DNA from: Gonium pectorale
Taxonomy: Eukaryota > Chlorophyta > Chlorophyceae > Chlamydomonadales > Volvocaceae
Assembly: GCA_001584585.1 (NCBI GenBank)
Contig: LSYV01000012.1
Location: 1,369,884 to 1,381,314, forward strand
Direction of reading: 5' to 3'
DNA length: 11,431 nt
The translations under genes were made by a program, and so were the position numbers. This document shows positions 1-8,220 of the stretch, piece after piece (positions within the stretch are counted from its first letter, which is position 1; each line of letters begins with the position of its first letter). The notes under the pieces were generated by a model. It was not told where the DNA came from and did no database searches. It saw only the letters and a list, made by a program, of their open reading frames with translations.

Positions 1-3000
1 GCGCCGCCAGCGCGCCGCCGCCCGCGCCGCCGCGCCGCCAGCGCCCGTCGCCGCGCCCGCCGCCACCACCGCAAGCGGCTCGCGGGTGGCCATTCCCAGC
101 GGCGCCGCCGCCCGCCGCATTGAGGCCCTCCGCACGCAGCCGCACGAGTTCAGCTGCTCCGAGCCCAGCACCTGCGGGGGCACCATCCTGGTGGCGCTGG
201 ACGACACGGAGGACGCGGCGGCGGCGGTGGAGTGGGTCGCCGCCAACATCTACACGCCGGGTGAGCGCGCGTGTGTTTGGGGGGGAGGGGGTAAGGAAGG
301 AGGGAAACGGCGTGCGTGGGTGGGTGGGTGTGCCAGTGGGTGGATGGGTTCGCAAACATGCCCTGAGCGCATCGCTGGCGGCTTAAACAAGCGGGAAAAA
401 AATTTGTTGGTGGGTAAGAAATAATCAAAAAAGCAGAAAAGGAGATTGAGCTCCGCGTTTACGATCATACGCATCCGAAGGCGCGACGATGGCGGTGAGG
501 TGGGCGGTTGGGTATAAGGCAAGGCGGGCGATGCCAGCGAGTCGACGCGCCTTCCCGTCCCGGAGGCTCCAGCTTGGTTACCAGTGTGTCGCTGCCGTTA
601 CTCGTCTTGAACTGTGCGAGCGGGGAAGGGTGTGCGATGCCTGGTTAGGTGGCTAGTCCGCGGCGGAGAGGCGGGGGTGAGGACGCTCACCCGCTTCCCC
701 CTCTCACCCGCTTCCCCCTCTCACCCGCTTCCCCCTCCCTCCCCTTCCAACCCCGCCCCCCTTCCACCCCCGCCCCCGCCCCCACCCCCGCTCCCCCGGC
801 CGCCAGGCGTGGACGAGCTGCGGGTGGTTTACGTGGTGTGCGACCCGCGCTCGCTGCACGTCACCACCAGCGTGGGCACCTCCCGCACCGGCCGCCCCAT
901 CGCCCTCGACTCGCTGGACCTGCTGGGCGGGCAGCTGGCGGGCGGCTACGGCAGCTTCGGCTACGGCGACGAGCTCAACCTGCAGGTTGGCGGTTGGCGG
1001 TTGGCGGTTGACGTGTTGACGGTTGGGCAGCTGGTGACACGGTCGTTTGGTGGGCAGCAGGTCCCTCGATTGCCTGACATTCACGCTCGGACATGCAAGC
1101 GGCTTGACACGCGGGCTCCTGTCGGCGGACCGGGGGTTGGGGGGCACGTCGTTGAGCGGCTCGCCTCACTAAGCGCCCTCTTGGCTTGTTGCGCCGGATT
1201 GTTCCGGCTCCCCTGCCAACCGCCCGCAGGACTACATCGCACGCCTCAACGTCGCCGCCGAGGCGGTGGTGGCGCGGCGCTGCGAGAAGCTGCGGCAGGC
1301 GGGACTCAAGTACGAGGTGCGTGCACGTACAGGGAAAGAGAAGGCGCGCGCTGTGCCGCACATGGTCACAGAAGCCGTACGCCGTACGCCGTACGACAGA
1401 CGGATGTGGCGAGCAAGCGCGGATTATGCCTCATGCGCGTCGCACTCGCGGGCGGCGGGATGCCGTGCCGTGTCCTAGGCGCCCCGCGACCACCACCCCC
1501 CCCGGTCGCCGGTCGCCGCCCAACATGGCACACCCCCTTGCCTTCCCCTCCCAACCTTACGCCCGCGCTCGCGTCCTCCCTCTTCCAAAGAGCCGCCCGC
1601 TCCCCTCGGCACAGACGCGCCTAGCCGCTCACCTTCACCGTATGGGAGTACCCCGCCCCACCAGCTCCTCGCCTTGCACCCCTACACCCGCTGTTGAATG
1701 ACATCTACTCATCCTCGTGCATCTCCAAAGAAGTCCACAGCTATCATGCCGTATCAATTGCTCCAAATCACGCCGTCCAACGAACCGCCGTGCAGTTGGA
1801 GCTGCCCCGCCTGCCCGCCGCCCGCTCTGCCGCCGGCATCGCCGAAACGCTGCTAGATGCCGTACGCCGTGCGGACGCCAAACTGCTGGTGGTCGCCAGC
1901 CACGGACCCGGTGAGAAACACGGTTGAGGAGCCGTGGGAAGCGCTTGCAAGTGGCGGCCGTGGAGCGAGGAACAGCTCGCGGTAGTAGAACACAAAAACA
2001 GGTCATTCCGACCCCTTCCAACTGCCCCTCCGCTTCCACGTCACTGACGCCCGTCCTCGCCCCCTCCCGTATGGGTTATGGCCCCTCCCACCCCAAGGCG
2101 CCCTGGCCGAGTTCGGCTCCGTGAGCCGCTACTGCTACCAGCACTCCAATGTGCCCCTGCTGCTGATGCCCAGCACCGCGGCCGCCGCCGCCGCCGCGGC
2201 CGAGGCGGCGCGCCACTATGCGCAGCTGCCGCCGCCGCCACCCCCCGCAGCGATCCCCACGCCGCAGCGACAGCTGCGCCGAGACGCCGAGGAGCAGCAG
2301 AGGGAGCAGGAGGATACGGCGGCCGGGGATTGGGAGCGGCAGGAGGAAGAGGAGGAGGAGGAGGAGGAGGAGGAGGGAGCGCTACATGGCGCTGCCGCCG
2401 CTGCCGCGGCTGCAGAAGCGGACGCAGCGACCCATGGGTCGGCGGCGCCCCAGGCGGTCACGTCCCCCGAGATCCTGCTGGTGGTCAACCACCTGGAGGA
2501 GCTGGCCAACGTGTGGCAGTGGGTCGCTGACAACTGCGCGCGCAAAGGTACGACATAGTACGGCACGTTGCAGCTGTCTCACGACACCATGCCGTACCGT
2601 GGTTGCCGCTTCCCAATAAGCGAGCCCGCCTCTGTCCCGCATGATAAGAGCTGCCGTACCTGCCGTACGCAGGCGACCGCGTGTCCATCTGGCACGTGGC
2701 CGGCCCCAGCGCCAGCGGCATGCCCAGCCTGCCCACCGCCATCGCCAACCAGATGCGCGGCCGCGGCCTGGGCGCCGTCACCTACCACCAACTGTACAGC
2801 AGCACCGGTGACCCAGCGGATCTGGGAGAGCAGGTTGGTGTGCGGAGCGAGAGGGCCGGGCGGGCCAGGGTTCTGTGCTAAGGGAGGGTGCAGCCAGCTG
2901 GGGGCCCCTGAGCCGAGTCAGGGCTCAGAACGTACTGTAGCCTCCCGATCGGCCCCGGTGCTGCCTGCACCCCTACTGGCTGCTGTCACTGCCCCTCAGC

Positions 3001-3588
3001 GCCTCACCTTGTTCTTCATGCCTCATACTCCCTGGTCTGCCCACACGCACGCTGCCCCATCCACTCCCAACCTTGCCTGCCGTGTCTACCCCCCACCGCC
3101 CCCCGCAACCTGATTGAACCCACGTCCCCCCCCTCCCCGCAACCTGATTGAGAATGCCTTCAAAACCCATTACCCCCCGCAACCTGCTCTCCGCTGCCAA
3201 CACGTCACCCTCCCGCCCCGCACACAGTCGGGCATGCCCGTGTGTCGTACGATAGTACGTGCAACGACACAGTTGATCCGGTCCCGGGACGGTCCGGACG
3301 GTCACATCAAGGACGATACTCCCAAACTCCAGCTTCCCAAATGTCCCGCATGCCACGCAGGCACGCGCCCCATGCCCCTGTGCCCACCCCCTTGCCCCCC
3401 CCCACCAACGCATACACGCTCCCCCGCAGGTGTGTCAGCGCGCCGCCCGCAGCCCCGCCTGCAAGCTTGTGGTGCTGCTCAACTACAGCCGCCGCGGGCT
3501 GGTGGCGGAGGCGCTGCACGGCAGCGTGGCCTCGCACCTCAGCCGCCACTGCGCCAAGCCGCTGCTGCTGCTGCAGCTGCCAGAGTAG
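1..3588 (+). CDS. Tandem universal stress protein (two USP domains), 5' partial, seven exons
   Basis: Exons: 1-260, 807-985, 1230-1316, 1796-1910, 2098-2547, 2673-2833 and 3430-3588 (TAG stop). All introns are GT-AG and the phases agree, giving 469 residues counted from base 2. Residues ~62-238 form a USP fold: first strand ILVALDDTEDAAAAVEW, then DELRVVYVV, KLLVVASHGPG and a closing GSVSRYCYQHSNVPLLLMP. Residues ~339-469 repeat it: EILLVVNHLEE, DRVSIWHVAG, KLVVLLNYSRRG and GSVASHLSRHCAKPLLLLQL. The nucleotide-binding signature of ATP-type USPs (GxxG, nine residues, G[S/T]) is shortened in domain 1 (G212-P-G214, then GS at 220-221) and poorly kept in domain 2, so ATP binding is doubtful. The ~100-residue linker is Ala-, Pro- and Glu-rich. 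The frame is open at base 2 and no ATG precedes the domain, so the true start lies upstream. USP family membership is well supported; substrate and location are unknown. Confidence 0.82.
686..736 (+). repeat. Three tandem copies of a 17-base pyrimidine-rich unit in an intron
   Basis: The unit CTCACCCGCTTCCCCCT occurs three times exactly and without gaps (686-702, 703-719, 720-736). It lies in the first visible intron of the USP gene (261-806) and runs into the long C-rich tract that precedes the acceptor at 805-806. It may simply be an expanded polypyrimidine tract. Confidence 0.85.
985..1012 (+). repeat. Heptamer tandem repeat (GGTTGGC) spanning a splice donor
   Basis: GGTTGGC is repeated three times, followed by GGTTGAC. 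The first copy begins on the last base of the USP exon 807-985, so the chosen donor (GTTGGC at 986) lies inside the repeat and three similar GT sites follow at 7-base steps. The first donor keeps phase with the next exon at 1230. Use of a single downstream copy would shift the frame. Confidence 0.75.
1374..1394 (+). repeat. Three tandem copies of GCCGTAC in an intron
   Basis: GCCGTAC occurs three times in a row (1374-1380, 1381-1387, 1388-1394) in the USP intron 1317-1795. Single copies recur at 1859 (inside the exon 1796-1910), 2591, 2653 and 2662. The motif contains the palindrome GTAC. No function is visible. Confidence 0.8.
2169..2468 (+). repeat. Low-complexity coding linker between the USP domains
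   Basis: Within the fifth exon of the USP gene. The translated stretch contains a poly-Ala block, a poly-Pro block, a Gln/Glu-rich segment, a run of 11 Glu (codons 2343-2375, almost all GAG) and a second poly-Ala block. It separates the two folded USP domains and is probably disordered. GAG and GCN trinucleotide repeats of this kind expand and contract readily by slippage, so the length is likely to vary between strains. Confidence 0.75.
3101..3186 (+). repeat. Spaced direct repeats carrying branch-point-like CTGAT, in the last USP intron
   Basis: CCCCGCAACCTGATTGA occurs exactly at 3101-3117 and 3135-3151, and a 12-base partial copy (CCCCGCAACCTG) lies at 3175-3186. The first two contain CTGAT, which fits the eukaryotic branch-point pattern CTRAY. 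All lie in the intron 2834-3429, more than 240 bases upstream of its acceptor, so they need not be the branch site actually used. Confidence 0.7.
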
Positions 3589-3688
3589 CGGAGGAGGGTT
3601 TGACAGGTGTACGAATACATCGCCCATGTCCATCAAAGTCGGGTGGGGTGGGGGGGCATGGGCGGTGGTGCCAGAGTAGCGGAGGAGG
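3578..3688 (+). repeat. 20-base direct repeat spanning the USP stop codon
   Basis: The 20 bases at 3578-3597, which include the last codons and TAG stop of the USP gene, recur exactly at 3669-3688 in the 3' untranslated region, 91 bases downstream. The second copy is followed by an extended GGA tract. It looks like a short local duplication. Confidence 0.8.
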
Positions 3689-4446
3689 AGGAGGGGGCTG
3701 CAGGGGTACGGGCGCTCAGGGGGCAGACGTTTGCCTCATTCCTTGGGGGGCACTGGGGGGCCCGGCAGTCGGCACCAACGTACTGCCCCAGTTGGTTCAA
3801 GTGGCGTTCGTTCTGGGGTACGCTCTGAGTGGGGTCGGCGGTTGCTGGAGGGCATACATGCTGCCGTGGCCTCAATTTTCGCTCCCCAGGGCGGGCAGTA
3901 GCAGCCGCCGCTGCCGGCGGCCGCTGGCGCTCGTATTGGCGCGCAGAGCGGGAGGCCTGGTGTGCGGCGGCTGCAGTGTTGGCCGCTGGGCCTCCTTGAA
4001 GATGTGACAGGACGCACTGTTATCTTTCTGTGCAGGTTCCTCTGTTATCTCATTCCTTTGCGATGGGGTGGGGCAATGGAGCCCACCTGGGAGGCAGCTG
4101 CGGAGGGGACCCGCACCGGCGCCGGCGCCCCAAACGAACCAGTCGGCGCGTTCTCGTGCATCGCAGTGCGGATTGTGCGGGGGGCATGTTCTGCGATTGG
4201 CCAGCAGGCGGTGCGGCCCGGTGGTTGGTTGTCGTCATGCTGATAGCTTCTAGCTGGGGGGGGGGCGCGGTAGCTCGTAGCCGAGAGGGGGGTTTTGTGG
4301 CGGGAAACGCACATCTCGTCCCGTGCGTATCCCATGTCGCACACCGTTGGTGTCGTACACCTGTTGGCGGTTGCCCTTCGACACGTTGCGGCCCCCAGGA
4401 CGAAGCGCGGCAGGCAGGGCGTAGGCAGCAGGCGGGGTCTCTGGCG

Positions 4447-4467
4447 AGAGGGCGCCACTCGCCCTCT
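4447..4467. repeat. Perfect hairpin, 8-bp stem, 5-base loop
   Basis: AGAGGGCG (4447-4454) and CGCCCTCT (4460-4467) are exact reverse complements around the loop CCACT. It lies in the probable 3' untranslated region of the USP gene. Role unknown. Confidence 0.6.
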
Positions 4468-4522
4468 ATGGGCGGCCCCCTAGCTGCGCTGAGCCAGGCC
4501 GACGGTTGCGCCCTCCGACGGT

Positions 4523-4542
4523 CGAGTGCGGCGGCGCACTCG
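4523..4542. repeat. Perfect hairpin, 8-bp stem, 4-base loop
   Basis: CGAGTGCG (4523-4530) and CGCACTCG (4535-4542) are exact reverse complements around GCGG. It lies just upstream of the TGTAA at 4555 and could structure the 3' end of the USP transcript. Confidence 0.6.
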
Positions 4543-4554
4543 CACGGCTGCACA

Positions 4555-4559
4555 TGTAA
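4555..4559 (+). promoter_or_regulatory. Candidate polyadenylation signal TGTAA
   Basis: The first TGTAA on the plus strand after the USP stop codon. TGTAA is the standard green algal signal. A perfect hairpin (arms 4523-4530 and 4535-4542) ends 12 bases before it. Five bases alone are weak evidence. Confidence 0.45.
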
Positions 4560-4570
4560 GGACCCGCACC

Positions 4571-6195
4571 AAGTGGGGGCAGTGCATACAGAGCTCCGTT
4601 CGGGGCGGGGACTGCGATGCGGTCAGCGTGGCGTTCGTCGCGGTTCACCCTCCCCGAATGCTGGTCGCCCGCCCATCGGCCGCTCACGTCCGGCCCTTCT
4701 TGCCGTGCTTTGTGACAGCGCATACACAGGGCCACAGCCACGCAAGCAGCTGTCCACCGCTGGCCACACAACTCCCTGCCGGGCTTCACCGCATGCACAA
4801 ACATCCCGGTTCAGCGCCGTGAGGCAGCAGTTTGGGGCCGCAGAGGCAGAGGCCACGCCGCCCCCCGCCCCTGGCAGCAACGGCGGAGGCGGTGCCGCCG
4901 GGCGCCGCGGCCCCGGCACCGGTGTACACCCACACGGGTTTCAGGCGCTTGCACGCCGCCCGAATGACCACGCACTGCCACCCAAACGCCGACCACTTGC
5001 ACCGGCATGCACCCACACCCACATCCATGTACGGTCACGCCCCAGCCGTCGCAGCCCAGCCATCGTCGTCGCTCCCCCTCCTGCTTTCATTCGTTTCACC
5101 GCGCCTGTAGCGGCACTGGACGTTCGTTCATACGGCAGCGGCGCGCGCTGCACTGGCCTCCTGCCACCGCCCACCGATAAAGGCAAGCCGCTGCTTTGAG
5201 CCTGACCGAGTGCACAGACGAATCCTCCGAACGCGAGCAACGGCATGGAAGGCCGAGCCGGAGCGCCGCCGCGGCCCGCGGGGGCAAGGGGTACCCCTAC
5301 GCCCTCCCCCGCGTCCTTGGCGCGCCGTCTCCCGGCGCGGGGCGGTTCTCTCCCCTCATCGGGCAGAGATTGCGATCGGGCGATGCGCGCCTCTCACGAC
5401 CCACGGGTCATTGCTGTGAGGTTGGGCGGCCGCCGTCATAACGCCCCCCACCGCCGGCTCCGTACCCCCCCTGCTTGTGTTGCTCGCTCCGGGGATTCCC
5501 CCGTTCGTCCTCCGCCCGCGCCCCACAGCCCCGCCTACCCGGCAGCGCAGCCATACCCACCCGCACCCCCACCCCCACCCGTCCGCCCCCACCCCCACTA
5601 AGGGACGTGCAACACAACACAGCACGCCCGGCTATTGCGGGGCGGAAGGCAGAAGGCGCGCGCGCCGCCACCACCACCAGTACCGCAATAAGGTCGCCTG
5701 CGCCGACGCCCGCGCCGCCAGCACGCAGACACGGCCGTCGGCGCCACCCACGCCGCGGCGCCGCTGCTCGCCACGACACCCGAGCGGCCGACGGGCAGGG
5801 CGCCGGCCCCGCTCGACCTGGCCCTCTGCAGCCTGCCAGCCCACATGGGCATGGGCTGCAGCGGTCGTCGGTCAGCGGGGATCAGGATCGGGGAGGGCGC
5901 CGTCCGCAGTGGCCCATCCGCTGCAGCAGCGTACCGCAGCAGGGCCCCGCCGCAGGCAAGACGATACAGCCCGCGGAGGGCAGCACCCGCCACGACAATA
6001 GCCACCGCAGCCACATCCACCCGCCGCAGACCGCCATTGCATCTGAGGAGAACGCCTCCGGCCAACTGCCCCTGAAGGGAGGGGGGCCGGGCAGCGGGCT
6101 CGCTTCCCCGGGGTATGGCCGGCCGGTGCACGGTGAGCAGGGGGGGGGGCGTGGTCGGGGGGCAGGTCCCGCGCCGGGCGTATGTCCTCCACGAG
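4571..6195. other. Convergent intergenic region; no gene recognised
   Basis: About 1.6 kb between the probable end of the USP transcript and the SELT stop codon. Several long reading frames cross it on both strands. All are Arg/Pro/Ala-rich, overlap one another, lack any recognisable domain, and are what high-GC DNA produces by chance. The right part should hold the SELT 3' untranslated region on the minus strand. I found no TGTAA on the minus strand between 4000 and 6195, so the end of that transcript cannot be placed. Confidence 0.5.
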
Positions 6196-8035
6196 CTAAA
6201 GGCCGCCGCCGCCTCCGCCGCCCGGGCCCAGCGCGGCGCCGGCCTGGGCACGCGGGTCCGCTCCGCCGCGTCCGCTGCCGCGCAGCCGCGGGTCCGCGGC
6301 CGCCTCGGCCCCCGGTCCCGCCCCCCGGTAGAACGCCTCCAGCGGCGCAATAATCTCGGGCGCGGTGGGCATGCGGCCCTCGAGCAGCTTGGAGAAGATC
6401 TGGCGCGATCGGTGGAGGATGCGGCGGGATGTAAGCGGGTGGGCGGGTGGGTGAGATGAGGGTAGGGGAGAACGGTTGCTTTCCCCTCGGTAGAGCATCA
6501 ACACGTAATAATCGACCTGGCTGTCGGGGATAGACGACGCAAGGCGTTCCCGGGGGAAGCGCGCAGCAGCGGATGTGCGGGGCGCTACTCAGCAACCGAG
6601 GAACGAAGTGCCACCCCGTGCGAGCGGCCACCTTTGCCCTCATGCACGCGGGCCCCACGGCCCCGCACCGCCTGCGGGATAAGTCAACGCGCCCCACGGT
6701 ATACAGCCCGCCTCACTCCTCCACCTCTTGGCCCCTCACCCCTCGCTGCAGCTCCCGGCACCCAACTGCCGCAACTGCCACATCGCCAGTCCATCCCTGC
6801 ACCGCCCCGCCCCGCCTCACCAGCTGGCCGTCAAAGTATATCTCAAACGCGCCCGTGTTCTGCAGGTTGGTCACCAGCATGTTGCCCACGAACCACACGC
6901 CCATGGCGGCGCCGAAGCGGTTGGTCGCTGTGAGTGTGTAGGGGAGGGCAGACCGCGGGTGCGTTTTATTGGGTTGGAGGGGTGGGGATGCGGATAATGA
7001 AGAAGGGAAACGGGTCGCGGGGTGGGAGTAGGGCGTGGTAGGAGCGGCTCTCCCAGGGTCAGCAGGCCAAGCGGAGGGAGGCATCGCCCCTCCATGCATG
7101 ATGCGGGCGCGGGGACAGCGATGAATGTCACCGGGTTGCACCCCGCACGGCCCACCCCGCCCCACACACACACGCGGCTTGTACGCGTACGCGCCTTGCT
7201 AGGGCGGCAAGGTGATGAGGTCGCGGCACGCAACGCAGTCTGAGGGCCTATGAGGCTGCCAGCCGAGCCCACGGCCGGCCCACATCCCACCCCCGGACCC
7301 CCGCCCGCCCGCACGGACGGACCTATGTTGCGCGTGTACCACTCGGGCGGCGCTACTCCGAGCTGTCGAAAGATCTGATCGCCGAATATGCACACCGCCA
7401 GCAGCCCCATCTGGCCGCCCTTGAGCGCCGTTATGATGGGCTGCTTCCAGGCGGGCACCGGGTAGTTGCTGCCCACCACCTCCAGACCGGGGTACCTGCC
7501 CGGAGGGGGGGGACCCATGGGGAAGGCGTGCGGAGCGGGGGAGGCGCATAGAGCGGGGGCGGTGTGGGAGGGGTGGAGTGGCGTTGGGCGCACCGGGGCG
7601 CTGCGGCGTTTTGACTGGAAAGTTTGGGGGCGTCGCTGCTTCTTTGCCATTCGGGTCGAGGGCTGCAGGCAAGCACAGCGCATTTGCTGTGCGTTTTGCT
7701 CGACGGCCCGCCGTACATGAGCTGCGAATGGTCCCGTTTTCCCGGGGTGTGCGGGACAGCGGGAGGTTCGAGAGGCGGCGGGCGCGGCGGGTTAGGCGCT
7801 GATGCGTGTCCTCTCACCGCGTTCGCGTCATCTCGTAGACCTGACCGAACGCGCCGCGCATGCCTCAGCTGCTGCAAAAGGAAATGTGCAACTTGCCGCC
7901 CAGCGACAAGCCGTTGTCCGGGTCGACGGGCCGGCGTGCCGAGGATCCCGCCCCCATCATCGACGCCAGGTCTGAACCAAAGAGAACAAGGACCGCGCCC
8001 AGTATCAAGGCCCCGTGCGACAAGTTGAGCGGCAT
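6196..8035 (-). CDS. SELT: Selenoprotein T (SelT), complete, four exons, TGA read as selenocysteine
   Basis: Exons on the minus strand: 8035-7818, 7495-7323, 6927-6821 and 6399-6196 (TAG stop). Phases agree at every junction and the product is 233 residues. The ATG at 8035 is the first after an in-frame TAG. Residues 1-29 look like a signal peptide or anchor (hydrophobic core GALILGAVLVLFG). LHISFCSSUGMRGAFGQV follows, with Cys54 and Sec57 forming the thioredoxin-like CxxU site. Then come TRYPGLEVVGSNYPVP, a hydrophobic segment at ~102-115 (QMGLLAVCIFGDQIF), GVWFVGNMLVTNLQNTGAFEI at ~140-159, and IFSKLLEGRMP. This order matches animal SelT (CxxU, RYP, NY, NTGAFEI-like, L..G.-P). SelT is an ER-membrane oxidoreductase of the Rdx family. 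The last ~40 residues are a Gly/Ala/Arg-rich extension beyond the usual end. Intron 2 has an unusual donor, GTCCGT. The gene is divergent from the sulfate permease gene. Confidence 0.93.
7865..7867 (-). other. SELT: In-frame TGA selenocysteine codon (Sec57)
   Basis: The codon is 56 codons after the ATG and sits in Cys-Ser-Ser-U-Gly, the position of Sec in SelT proteins (CxxUG). The reading frame goes on with SelT-like sequence (GMRGAFGQV...RYPGLEV) to a phase-matched splice junction, so TGA is not the end of the protein. The gene's true stop is TAG. Recoding needs a SECIS element in the 3' untranslated region, which I could not place. Confidence 0.92.
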
Positions 8036-8220
8036 CCTGGGATGACGCTAGCTGAGAGGTAAAAACAACTAACGAGGCATTGAAACTGTTGCGATGTAGC
8101 CCGTATATGCAACAAACCCTGCCGGTTTGCATTCTCGTGCAGGGCCAGGCCAAGACGTACGACGACGTGTGCAATTTCCACACTTGCACACGCGCTCCGC
8201 GACTGCGCAATTCAACTTCT
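8036..8220. promoter_or_regulatory. Divergent promoter region between SELT and the sulfate permease gene
   Basis: The two start codons face away from each other with 185 bases between them, so both 5' untranslated regions and both core promoters must fit here or overlap the genes. The stretch is less GC-rich than its surroundings and contains an A-rich run at 8061-8068. A TATA-like GTATAT lies at 8103-8108, about 115 bases before the permease ATG. No operator could be identified. Confidence 0.7.

Larger units (their letters stand above)
3589..4570 (+). other. Probable 3' untranslated region of the USP gene
   Basis: This runs from the TAG at 3586-3588 to shortly after the first plus-strand TGTAA at 4555-4559. 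Chlorophycean algae use TGTAA as polyadenylation signal, with cleavage usually 10-20 bases downstream. At about 980 bases it would be long but acceptable for this group. No conserved coding signal was recognised in it. Confidence 0.45.

Noticed and set aside
86..88. GTG at 86 as the start of the USP gene
   Set aside because: Eukaryotic nuclear genes rarely start at GTG, and the frame is open upstream to base 2 with coding-like Ala/Pro sequence, so the exon continues beyond the window.
614..1624. A 336-codon plus-strand frame covering a USP exon
   Set aside because: It is the real exon 807-985 extended through introns in both directions. The flanking translation is Pro/Arg-rich intron sequence, and the splice sites explain the gene better.
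4030..5199. A 389-codon plus-strand reading frame in the convergent intergenic region
   Set aside because: Arg/Pro/Ala/His-rich, no recognisable domain, shares the interval with long frames on both strands, and runs across the candidate USP polyadenylation signal. Typical of chance frames in GC-rich DNA.
5356..5439. Possible SECIS around the minus-strand ATGA/GTGA cores
   Set aside because: No core here gives a long stem with an AA (or CC) apical loop and a matching GA on the 3' side by eye. Reported as an open question, not as a feature.
5475..6353. Overlapping long frames on both strands (e.g. 5475-6353 plus, 5598-6350 minus)
   Set aside because: Low-complexity composition, no family resemblance, and overlap with the last SELT exon and its 3' region. 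The hydrophobic-looking stretch in the minus frame is not backed by any other signal.
6426..6430. TGTAA on the plus strand as a polyadenylation signal
   Set aside because: It lies in a SELT intron on the opposite strand, with no plus-strand gene ending nearby.
8107..8109. Upstream in-frame ATG as an alternative SULP2 start
   Set aside because: It would leave 71 bases to the SELT ATG and place a non-transit-like segment first. The ATG at 8221 has G at +4 and begins a typical plastid transit sequence. It cannot be excluded without transcript data.
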